Shown here one piece after another: positions 1 through 4,734 of a stretch of DNA of 6,210 nt. Each line of letters starts with the position of its first letter. Positions within the stretch are counted from its first letter, which is position 1. The notes beneath the pieces were generated by a model. The model had not been told where the DNA came from and did not search any database. It was given only the letters and a program-made list of their open reading frames with translations. The translations under genes were made by a program, and so were the position numbers. The stretch is from the NCBI GenBank assembly GCA_026396975.1, contig JAPLVT010000051.1, forward strand, positions 1 to 6,210, in the 5' to 3' direction. The stretch is from Candidatus Iainarchaeum sp. (GTDB lineage Archaea > Iainarchaeota > Iainarchaeia > Iainarchaeales > GCA-2688035).

Positions 1-14
1 TTTTTCGCGGGCAT
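1..14 (-). CDS. rpoB1: RNA polymerase subunit B' (5' end only, partial)
   Basis: On the minus strand an ATG (bases 14-12) opens a frame reading Met-Pro-Ala-Lys before the window ends. It lies 12 bases after the rpoB'' stop, and those bases contain GAGGTG, a near-perfect archaeal Shine-Dalgarno, six bases before the ATG. In archaea with a split B subunit, the gene after rpoB'' is rpoB', which carries the catalytic C-terminal half of Rpb2. The identity is inferred from gene order and the ribosome site; only four codons are visible, so the protein itself cannot be confirmed here. Confidence 0.7.
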
Positions 15-20
15 CGCTTG

Positions 21-26
21 CACCTC
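21..26 (-). promoter_or_regulatory. Ribosome binding site of rpoB'
   Basis: GAGGTG on the minus strand directly follows the rpoB'' TAA stop (29-27) and sits six bases before the next ATG. It matches the anti-Shine-Dalgarno end of archaeal 16S rRNA and indicates translation of rpoB' from the rpoH-rpoB'' transcript. Confidence 0.75.
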
Positions 27-1493
27 TTAAAGCTTCCTCAGCTTCACTCCCTTTTTGTTCAGCAGTTTTTCAATCGGGTCCTCTTCTGTTTCGGTTGTCA
101 CTTCAGCCATAAGCGAAAGGTTTTTCACTAACCCGCACTGCGGGCCGTCAGGAGTTTCTATGGGATCGAGCCTGCCCCAGTGGGTGCCGTGCACATCCCT
201 TGCCTCGTACAGTTCCCTGTTTTTGTTCAGCGGGCTCTTAATCTTGCGCAGGTCAGTGAGGGGGCTCAAAAAATTAACCCTGTCCATGAACTTGCTGACG
301 CCAGTTGACCTGCCTATCCAGTTGCCAGTGCTCATCGCGAACCTTATCCTCTCGCTGACCGCGCCTGGTCTCACGATTGTGCTGATGTTAAGCTTCCTTC
401 TCCTTGTAACTGTCCTGTCAATCTGGAAGCGCAGGTCCTTTATGAAATACTTGAAACTGTACCTGAACAAATGCTCCATCAGCTTTCCCGAGAGCTCGAG
501 GCGCTTGTTCGCGTAGTGGTCCTTGTCGTCCTCTCCCCTGAGACCGTAGGACCTTTCAATCGCCTTGGTCGCCATCATCGTAAGGTAGTAGGCTTTCGTT
601 AACCTGTCATCCTTTTTCTGCCCGATGTGCGGCAAAAGGAAAGCGTCGATTACTTCCTGCGCCCTCCTCAGCCGGTAGTCTATTACCTGCCCCGGTGCAA
701 CGAACTTTCCTATCTTATCCAGGGCTTCCTCCTCGTTTTTTACAAAGGTGTTCTCCCAGTTCACCATAACGTCGTTTTCCATTTCCTTTTCTTCAGGGAA
801 GGCATCTTTTATTTCGCGGATGGTTTTCAAGCCAAGCGCTTTCAAAAGGACAAACAATTTGAGTTTTTTCGGCGAAGCCGGGAAAAAAACGTAAAGCATT
901 CCGTCCAGCCTGCGGGTTACCCTTACCCTGCCCTTGAACGCGCCCTTCGTGCTTATTACCTCTGCGGAAACCCCCTTCAGTTCCTCACTTATCAGCACCC
1001 TATCGCTGCTCAGGACTTCCTGCGTCATGAGCGCTTTCTCGCTCCCGTTTATTATGAAGTAAGCGCCAGGGTCCATGGGGTCTTCGCCCATCTCAACAAG
1101 TTCGTCCGGGTTCTTTCCACTGAGCCAGCAAAGCTTGCTCTTCAGCATTATCGGCAGCTCGCCGATGCACGCGCGCCTTACATCCTGCTCTACATCTCTC
1201 CTCAGCAGGCGCATGGTAAGGTAAATCGGGCCGCTGTAGGTCCTGTTCCTTGTGCGCGCCTCCATGGGAAAAAAGTTATTCCTCGGGCTTCCGTCCGCTT
1301 CAACAATGCGCGGCTTCAAAATCTCGATATCGCTCATCTCGACTTTTACTTCCTCAATCTTCGGAATGATTTCCTTGCTCTCGTCGATTATCTCCGGCAG
1401 CTTTTTTTCAATGAACTGGTCGAAGGACGCTATCTCCATTTGCGCGAAGCTCCTGTCCCGGAAATACGCGTCAACCAAAGGCCAAGTGTTCAT
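27..1493 (-). CDS. rpoB2: DNA-directed RNA polymerase subunit B'' (N-terminal half of split Rpb2)
   Basis: This is the N-terminal half of the second-largest RNA polymerase subunit, working with B' at the DNA cleft and active site. The 488 residues are normal for a split archaeal B''. In order: protrusion (about 1-140, opening LVDAYF), a GAYFIINGSEKALMTQE motif (143-159, usually GGYFIINGxERV), lobe (about 160-330), a DDKDHYANKRLELSG motif (322-336), and the fork region (about 370-460) with GVSKFMDR (398-405) and RDVHGTHWGR (432-441). The fork corresponds to the rifampicin region of bacterial beta. Normal archaeal fork text is close to RDLHPTHWGR followed by ETPEGPNCGL; here it has HG for HP and ETPDGPQCGL. 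I chose the ATG at 1493; an in-frame TTG lies one codon upstream and no good Shine-Dalgarno decides between them. It lies between rpoH and rpoB'. Family certain. Confidence 0.97.
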   Translation of the reverse strand: MNTWPLVDAYFRDRSFAQMEIASFDQFIEKKLPEIIDESKEIIPKIEEVKVEMSDIEILKPRIVEADGSPRNNFFPMEARTRNRTYSGPIYLTMRLLRRDVEQDVRRACIGELPIMLKSKLCWLSGKNPDELVEMGEDPMDPGAYFIINGSEKALMTQEVLSSDRVLISEELKGVSAEVISTKGAFKGRVRVTRRLDGMLYVFFPASPKKLKLFVLLKALGLKTIREIKDAFPEEKEMENDVMVNWENTFVKNEEEALDKIGKFVAPGQVIDYRLRRAQEVIDAFLLPHIGQKKDDRLTKAYYLTMMATKAIERSYGLRGEDDKDHYANKRLELSGKLMEHLFRYSFKYFIKDLRFQIDRTVTRRRKLNISTIVRPGAVSERIRFAMSTGNWIGRSTGVSKFMDRVNFLSPLTDLRKIKSPLNKNRELYEARDVHGTHWGRLDPIETPDGPQCGLVKNLSLMAEVTTETEEDPIEKLLNKKGVKLRKL

Positions 1494-1500
1494 CAACCAT

Positions 1501-1659
1501 CAATCCCTTGCAATCAAAACAATTTTTTTCAAAACAATTCTTTTTACAAAAATAAATTCCGGCTGCGCAGTCCAATTTTTTGCAATCCAATTTTTTTCAA
1601 AACAAAATTTTTCCAAACAATTTTTTTCCCTCAAACAAATTTTTTTTCAGAAACGCCTT
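1501..1659 (-). repeat. A/T-rich 15-bp-period repeats between rpoH and rpoB''
   Basis: The spacer is built from a degenerate unit reading about CAATTTTTTTCAAAA on the plus strand (TTTTGAAAAAAATTG in the transcript). Units start at 1520 and 1535, then at 1573, 1588, 1603 and 1618, exactly 15 bases apart, then at 1636. All minus-strand frames are stop-rich. In the sense of transcription the tracts are A-runs, so they are not oligo-U terminators. Within it the minus strand has AATTTATTTTT (1558-1548), which could be a TATA box giving rpoB'' its own start near 1524; this is weak. Spacers between these polymerase genes are usually short, so a 160-base repeat spacer is odd. Confidence 0.7.
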
Positions 1660-1890
1660 TCAGACAACCATTCTGTAGTAAATCGTCTTGCCGGCCGTGG
1701 GGCTGTTCCTTATTATTTTCACGATATCGCCCTTGCGGGGCAGAAGCTCCGCAATAGCAGGGTCTGACAAAAGAATCTGCGGCAACTGGTTCAACTGCAA
1801 TCCGTACTTCTTGAACAGCTCTTCCGCCTCTTCCTTGCTCAACAGGATATGCTTCGGAACAAGAAAGTGGTCGCTTACAGTAAAAACCAA
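1660..1890 (-). CDS. rpoH: DNA-directed RNA polymerase subunit H (Rpb5 C-terminal homologue)
   Basis: RpoH is the small assembly-domain subunit of archaeal RNA polymerase, equivalent to the C-terminal domain of eukaryotic Rpb5, sitting at the jaw. From the start chosen the protein has 76 residues, the usual size. It shows the whole family pattern: HFLVPKH near the N-terminus, a Glu-rich helix, then LPQILLSDPA, RKGDIVKIIR and a closing SPTAGKTIYYR. No ATG or GTG start is available. I chose the TTG at 1890 because a purine-rich GGGGGAA lies six bases upstream; a TTG at 1896 would add two residues. It leads the rpoH-rpoB''-rpoB' cluster, and the 380 bases upstream are non-coding, so the operon promoter should lie there. 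Confidence 0.95.
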   Translation of the reverse strand: MVFTVSDHFLVPKHILLSKEEAEELFKKYGLQLNQLPQILLSDPAIAELLPRKGDIVKIIRNSPTAGKTIYYRMVV

Positions 1891-1955
1891 GAACAATTCC
1901 CCCGCTGACGCGGAAAACGGTTTTACGCTGACGGCATGCTGAAAGCTGGATTAAG

Positions 1956-1965
1956 CCAAAAATAC
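1956..1965 (-). promoter_or_regulatory. Alternative TATA-like element for rpoH
   Basis: Minus-strand GTATTTTTGG lies about 70 bases before the rpoH start and would place a transcript start near 1935, with a leader of roughly 45 bases. It is closer to the gene than the element at 2062-2072 but a poorer TATA match. The sequence alone does not decide between them. Confidence 0.25.
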
Positions 1966-2038
1966 ACTGCTGTGTCTAGGCATCAATTCCAAGCAATCAC
2001 ACGCACCAGGCGCCAAAAACCGCTAACCAAAGCTTTAG

Positions 2039-2052
2039 TTACATTAATGTAA
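2039..2052. promoter_or_regulatory. 14-bp perfect palindrome, possible operator
   Basis: TTACATTAATGTAA is a perfect two-fold symmetric site. It falls where a minus-strand transcript from the TATA-like element at 2062-2072 would start (about 2041). Dimeric archaeal regulators often bind such sites over the start point and block polymerase. Operator function is inferred. Confidence 0.35.
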
Positions 2053-2061
2053 AATAGAAAG

Positions 2062-2072
2062 CGTTTTAAATG
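2062..2072 (-). promoter_or_regulatory. Candidate TATA box for the rpoH operon
   Basis: The minus strand reads CATTTAAAACG, preceded by an A-rich stretch that could be the BRE. A start 24-27 bases downstream would be near 2041, giving a leader of about 150 bases before rpoH. The TTTAAA core is symmetric, so it could also serve the plus strand, where AGAAAGCG precedes it. Confidence 0.35.
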
Positions 2073-2164
2073 TTTTTAATCCGGCGCAAGCGCCAAAGGA
2101 AAAGCGCAGGCAGCCTATACTGCCGCCAAAAGCCGTTAAAACACCCTAAACCGCGAAACAGCCC

Positions 2165-2172
2165 AAAAAAAA
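2165..2172 (-). terminator. Oligo-T terminator of the basic repeat-protein gene
   Basis: Eight consecutive T on the minus strand, about 105 bases after the stop of the gene at 2278-2922. Archaeal polymerase commonly releases at such coding-strand oligo-T tracts without needing a hairpin. Confidence 0.45.
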
Positions 2173-2246
2173 GCCAAAACTGCTTGCCGCTGCATCCGTG
2201 GCCCGCGGGCGCAAAGGCCCAAAAGCAATCGCATCCCGTGTCGCAA

Positions 2247-2281
2247 AGGAAGCCCATCTCCTTTAGTCGTGGGTAGTTTAC
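2247..2281 (+). mobile_element. Possible degraded IS200/IS605 right-end sequence
   Basis: The stretch contains AAGCCCA, then CTTTAGTCGTGGG, then TAGTTTAC. From memory this is the style of IS200/IS605 right ends, where an imperfect hairpin with a TTTAG loop closes the TnpB-linked omega-RNA and the tnpB frame often ends in the hairpin. One frame here does end Arg-Lys-Pro-Ile-Ser-Phe-Ser-Arg-Gly-stop, like many TnpB C-termini. The left arm has decayed: only CCCA/TGGG still pairs. No TnpB catalytic or zinc-finger sequence and no left end are visible, so at most a relic, or chance similarity. It ends on the stop codon of the minus-strand neighbour. Confidence 0.3.
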
Positions 2282-2922
2282 TTTGGCTTGCGCCTTTCGA
2301 GCTCCGGCGGCAGCCTGTGGTGAGCCCGATAATAATCAACAATCTCCTGCGGAGTAAAAAGCCTCGCGCCCCTTCGCTGCTGCGAAGGCCCTGCGGCTGC
2401 TCCGCCGAACCGCCTTTGCTTTTGCAGCAGGTCCTTGAAGAAAACGCTTACCTGCCGTGCGCTGCCCTGCACAATCGCACTGCTTCTCATGCCCGCGGCT
2501 TTGGATACAAGCTGCTTTGCCCTGCCCTTGACATCAACGCTGCTCCCAACAGCCGCAGCCCGGGCCGCAAACCGGCGCGCGCCACCCTGCAATACCGCGC
2601 TGTTCCGCACGCTCGCGGCTCTCGATGCAAGCTGCCTTGCGCCGCTCCTGACAATAACGCTGCTTTTAGCCGCAATATTCCTCGCGCTATTGCCGACAAT
2701 AATGCCGCCTTTTGACGCAATGTTCATTGCGCTGCCGCCGGCAATCGCGCCGCTTTTCGCAGGAGCCTTTGCGGCAGCGCTTTTCATGGAAGCCGATGCC
2801 CCCGCAACTGAATTTTTTCTTCGCGCCGCGGATTCAGCCCGGCGGCTAGCGCTTTTCAGGTATCTTTCCCTGTTCTTGCGCCTCGCGCCGCCCTTTGTTT
2901 TACCGCCGCCCAAAACAAGCAC
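2278..2922 (-). CDS. Basic Ala/Arg/Lys-rich tandem-repeat protein, function unknown
   Basis: I do not recognise this 214-residue protein. Residues 1-57 are Lys/Arg/Ala-rich and low complexity. Residues 58-160 are repeats around a core like x-G-S-A-R-x-L-A, beginning at 62, 77, 92, 112, 132 and 152: spacing is 15, 15, then 20, 20, 20, the longer units gaining about five residues such as AASVR. After a linker, 186-214 form a unique tail (ARLFTPQEIVDYYRAHHRLP) that looks like a small helix motif. There is no signal peptide or membrane segment, so it is probably cytoplasmic; the strong positive charge suggests nucleic-acid binding, an inference only. A GTG at 2922 gives this length. A TTG at 2913 is a real alternative because GGGTG lies six bases before it. 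A TATA-like element lies about 40 bases upstream. The opposite-strand frames are its hydrophobic shadows. Confidence 0.75.
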   Translation of the reverse strand: MLVLGGGKTKGGARRKNRERYLKSASRRAESAARRKNSVAGASASMKSAAAKAPAKSGAIAGGSAMNIASKGGIIVGNSARNIAAKSSVIVRSGARQLASRAASVRNSAVLQGGARRFAARAAAVGSSVDVKGRAKQLVSKAAGMRSSAIVQGSARQVSVFFKDLLQKQRRFGGAAAGPSQQRRGARLFTPQEIVDYYRAHHRLPPELERRKPK

Positions 2923-2956
2923 CCTTTTTTGCTTTGCTGCAAACAGAAACAGCGTT

Positions 2957-2975
2957 CAAAAATAAAAACCTTCCG
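2957..2975 (-). promoter_or_regulatory. Promoter of the basic repeat-protein gene (BRE/TATA)
   Basis: The minus strand reads GGAAGG then TTTTTATTTTTG, a purine-rich BRE-like stretch followed by a TATA-like box. A start 24-27 bases downstream, about 2936-2938, gives a leader of some 15-25 bases, long enough to carry the GGGTG ribosome site at 2924-2920. Confidence 0.45.
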
Positions 2976-2987
2976 ACGCATGACACA

Positions 2988-3037
2988 CTTGCTGAACTGG
3001 CTGTCATGCCAGGCCATGTGCACGCAACAGCCACAAG
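2988..3037. other. Stem-loop in intergenic DNA
   Basis: A 7-bp stem TGGCTGT/ACAGCCA (2998-3004, 3027-3033) encloses a 22-base loop that itself contains CATG/CATG. CTTG (2988-2991) and CAAG (3034-3037) can extend it past a six-base one-sided bulge. The strand, and whether it is transcribed, are unknown. It lacks clear C/D or H/ACA guide RNA boxes. Confidence 0.3.
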
Positions 3038-3111
3038 CAACCGCAATTAAACCATCACCGCCAAAACGCCCGCGGTTAAAACACTGCAAGTTTATTTCCC
3101 GCGAATTCAGC

Positions 3112-3140
3112 GGAAGAGCGCTCTTCCAAATCGTTTTTAT
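3112..3140 (+). terminator. 16-bp perfect palindrome followed by a T-run
   Basis: GGAAGAGC joined directly to GCTCTTCC (3112-3127) is perfectly symmetric; as RNA it would fold with a small loop. AAATCG and then TTTTTATTT follow, an intrinsic-terminator layout on the plus strand. No plus-strand gene lies immediately upstream, so it may instead be a protein-binding site or end an unannotated RNA. Confidence 0.35.
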
Positions 3141-3216
3141 TTGCCCTTGGTGTTAATTAATGTATGAATTGCAATAAATGCGTTGGGCGCGTTTTTTCGC
3201 TTGCTGGCGTACCATT

Positions 3217-3231
3217 AGAAACGTTTAAAAA
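3217..3231 (+). promoter_or_regulatory. BRE/TATA promoter of the NYN gene
   Basis: AGAAACG followed by TTTAAAAA (3224-3231) is a good archaeal BRE plus TATA box. Transcription would start about 3252-3255, giving a leader of about 45-50 bases before the ATG at 3301. The leader is occupied by the hairpin at 3263-3288. Confidence 0.6.
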
Positions 3232-3262
3232 CACTGGAATGCATAGGAATTATTATTGCGTC

Positions 3263-3288
3263 CCCGGGGGTGCTTCGGCAAACCCGGG
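3263..3288 (+). promoter_or_regulatory. UUCG-capped hairpin in the NYN leader
   Basis: CCCGGG (3263-3268) pairs with CCCGGG (3283-3288); then GG faces AA as a 2x2 purine internal loop; then TGC pairs with GCA around a TTCG loop closed by C-G. The cUUCGg tetraloop is one of the most stable RNA caps. The hairpin ends 12 bases before the ATG, and no Shine-Dalgarno lies between, so it could control translation or mRNA stability. The fold is direct base pairing; the function is inferred. Confidence 0.55.
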
Positions 3289-3300
3289 CTTACTTTTATT

Positions 3301-3930
3301 ATGGCTCTAAAAAAAGCACACTTGTTTATCGACGGCTCCAACACCTACCATGCGCTGAAGGAAAACAAGCTATTTGACCTGTTCAGTTACAAATGGCTCT
3401 ACGGCGAGATTTCAAAGCATTATGAGATCCAAAAGGTCTTCTATTATGATGCGACAAAAAGCTTCAAAATTGAGCAAAGGCAGTTCGCCGAACAACAGCG
3501 TTTTCATTCAAAACTTACAAAAGAAATACCAAACCTTGTCATCAGGGCGAGAAAACTGAAGTACCTAACAAAAAACAGCAAAATTGAGTCCGCCAAAAAG
3601 AAAGCCGGGTTCTGCAATGGATGCCTGCCAAAAATAGAATCTTTCCTAAAATTGTCAGGGCTGCGCAAAATCTCCAAGGAAAAAGGCATCGATATCATGC
3701 TGGTTTGCGACATGATAAAAGGCGCTTTCCAAAACAAATATGAAACAGCCCTGCTATTAAGCGGAGACGCAGACTACACGCCAGCAGTCGAACTGGCGCA
3801 GCTGCTTGGAAAAGAAACAGTAAACGTCCACTGCTACGCCGGAAGCGCAGCAGAACTAAGAAACACCAGCGACTTGCATTTGCTCATAACATCAGACGCC
3901 AAAGGCAGCTGCCTGCTCAAAAAATACTGA
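3301..3930 (+). CDS. NYN domain protein (LabA/DUF88-like putative RNase)
   Basis: A 209-residue NYN domain protein; this PIN-like fold usually cleaves RNA with Mg2+ held by conserved aspartates. Visible signatures: HLFIDGSN (7-14, D11 and N14), a GIDIMLVCDM strand (129-138, D131 and D137), and LLLSGDADYTPAV (151-163, D156 and D158), followed by the ETVNV strand. The acidic set looks complete, so activity is likely; the substrate is unknown. Residues 85-128 are a Lys-rich insert with a Cys-x2-Cys pair (105, 108); with C136 and C178 it might bind metal. No signal peptide, so cytoplasmic. I chose the ATG at 3301 because the domain starts at once after it; a TTG at 3256 would add 15 residues encoded by the leader hairpin. 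It converges on the surface operon with 14 bases between stops. Confidence 0.9.
   Translation: MALKKAHLFIDGSNTYHALKENKLFDLFSYKWLYGEISKHYEIQKVFYYDATKSFKIEQRQFAEQQRFHSKLTKEIPNLVIRARKLKYLTKNSKIESAKKKAGFCNGCLPKIESFLKLSGLRKISKEKGIDIMLVCDMIKGAFQNKYETALLLSGDADYTPAVELAQLLGKETVNVHCYAGSAAELRNTSDLHLLITSDAKGSCLLKKY
3919..3924 (-). terminator. Oligo-T stop of the surface-protein operon
   Basis: Six consecutive T on the minus strand, about 20 bases after the TAG stop of the 3945-4727 gene and inside the 3' end of the NYN gene. This is a plausible archaeal release tract but only six bases long. On the plus strand the NYN gene is followed only by a pyrimidine-rich stretch (3946-3965). Confidence 0.3.
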
Positions 3931-3944
3931 AAGACCCCAACCGC

Positions 3945-4727
3945 CTATTTCTTTCGCTTTCCCCTTGCCATTAAAACTGAAGCCAGCACTGACAACAAAA
4001 CAACGACAATTATCACAACGCCGGCAAGAACAATCAGGTCGGGATTCTTAAAACTCTGGCACCTGCCTTTCACGCAAACCATTCCAGCACCACACTGCAA
4101 GCCGTCTGGGGCATTATCAAAAACGCACTGCCTATCATGGCAATAATCCACGGTGCACGGGTTGAAATCGTTGCACATCACGCCCGTGCAGTCAGTCCCG
4201 CTGATTGGAATAAGAGCCAGCGGCACGCTCATCCCCCTGAAAACCGCCTCCAGCGCCTCAGGGTTTTCTGCGCCAAGAGCCACTGAATAGCTAACGCGCA
4301 CAGTATCGCCCGCCCCCATAGTGCCCGCCTGGAACTTTATCAGCGGGTCGCTTTCAAGAACCAAAAAATTCGAATCGCTTTGCACGCTGGCAGTGCTGCC
4401 CGCAATTTCCTTTGGTATTGTTTCAATCAAAGAAACCCCCGCAAGCTGCCTTCCGCTGACATTCCGCAGATTTAGGGTAACAGTCGCCCTATAGCCCGTA
4501 ACCCCGCTGGGCCCTAGCAGGGCGGCTGTCTTCATCTCCCTGCTGAACAGCAGGTCTGCCTGCTCGGCCACCCGCTTCTCCAACTGTGCGCCGTTGGCAT
4601 CCGCCTCTATCACAACAAGATTGCGCTCGGGCAAAACATAGTTGCCGCTCACAACGGCTGCAGTGCAGGCCGCAAAAGCCAACAAAGCGAAAAGCGCGGT
4701 TAAAAATAACAGGCAAGCTTTCTTCAA
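3945..4727 (-). CDS. Membrane-anchored surface protein with CTDC-like Cys module (shorter paralogue)
   Basis: A 260-residue envelope protein. Residues 1-20 are a signal peptide (MKK then a hydrophobic core); C21 follows Phe-Ala-Ala, a poor but possible lipobox. Residues about 55-175 are a beta-rich ectodomain with IPKEIAGSTASV, a Ser-Asp-Pro (126-128) and a VSYSV strand (145-149), like archaeal surface domains where a Lys-Glu-Ile-Ala segment precedes DP and VSY motifs. Residues 180-223 carry eight cysteines (180, 185, 191, 196, 201, 212, 218, 223), resembling the Dictyostelium CTDC repeat (CNDFNPCTVDYC) and probably disulfide-linked. Residues 231-253 form a membrane helix, followed by the basic tail ARGKRKK inside. 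The TTG start is supported by GGTGA seven bases upstream. It follows its longer paralogue by 24 bases, so probably co-transcribed. The partner is unknown. Confidence 0.88.
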   Translation of the reverse strand: MKKACLLFLTALFALLAFAACTAAVVSGNYVLPERNLVVIEADANGAQLEKRVAEQADLLFSREMKTAALLGPSGVTGYRATVTLNLRNVSGRQLAGVSLIETIPKEIAGSTASVQSDSNFLVLESDPLIKFQAGTMGAGDTVRVSYSVALGAENPEALEAVFRGMSVPLALIPISGTDCTGVMCNDFNPCTVDYCHDRQCVFDNAPDGLQCGAGMVCVKGRCQSFKNPDLIVLAGVVIIVVVLLSVLASVLMARGKRKK

Positions 4728-4734
4728 AAAGAAA

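Larger units (their letters stand above)
1891..2277. other. Non-coding region upstream of rpoH
   Basis: I see no convincing gene. The region holds two candidate minus-strand TATA elements for rpoH, a 14-bp palindrome, short hairpins and an oligo-T tract. A duplicated CGCTGACG lies 23 bases apart (1903-1910 and 1926-1933), just upstream of the rpoH start. Hairpins: CCGC/GCGG (1902-1913), GGCG/CGCC (2083-2094), GGCAG/CTGCC (2109-2124) and GGGC/GCCC (2207-2220). The right edge resembles an IS200/IS605 end. Short open frames cross 2066-2276 on both strands but look like composition artefacts. Confidence 0.6.
2923..3252. other. Non-coding region rich in palindromes
   Basis: No convincing gene. 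Going right: a minus-strand promoter (2957-2975), a stem-loop (2988-3037), a 6-bp inverted repeat AACCGC/GCGGTT (3039-3044, 3072-3077), a 16-bp palindrome with a following T-run (3112-3140), the symmetric TTAATTAA (3153-3160), and the plus-strand promoter of the NYN gene. Two frames of 75-77 codons cross the left part on opposite strands; neither has a recognisable motif and one overlaps the repeat-protein gene. Confidence 0.55.

Noticed and set aside
627..1767. Long plus-strand open frames opposite rpoB'', rpoH and their spacer
   Set aside because: They run antisense to highly conserved polymerase genes, and their Phe/Gln/Lys-rich part is just the 15-bp A/T repeat read in frame. No family motif is visible.
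2070..2276. 68-codon basic plus-strand frame ending like a TnpB C-terminus
   Set aside because: Its ATG overlaps the TATA-like element, it has no TnpB catalytic or zinc-finger motif, and only the last residues look familiar. Kept only as part of the IS-end suggestion.
2269..2965. Two plus-strand open frames opposite the basic repeat protein, one strongly hydrophobic
   Set aside because: The Ala/Leu-rich text is what the complement of Ala/Arg/Ser codons gives. The minus strand has a promoter, ribosome site, terminator and coherent repeat spacing.
2856..3156. Two 75-77 codon frames at the left of the 2923-3300 spacer
   Set aside because: No ribosome site, no motif, and one overlaps the repeat-protein gene in another frame.
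3256..3300. Extension of the NYN protein to a TTG at 3256
   Set aside because: The added residues are simply the leader hairpin translated, and the domain begins directly after the ATG at 3301. A leaderless TTG start cannot be fully excluded.
1897..3300. tRNA or C/D and H/ACA guide RNA genes in the two spacers
   Set aside because: I found no T-arm consensus, no paired C and D boxes, and no hairpin with a correctly placed ACA.
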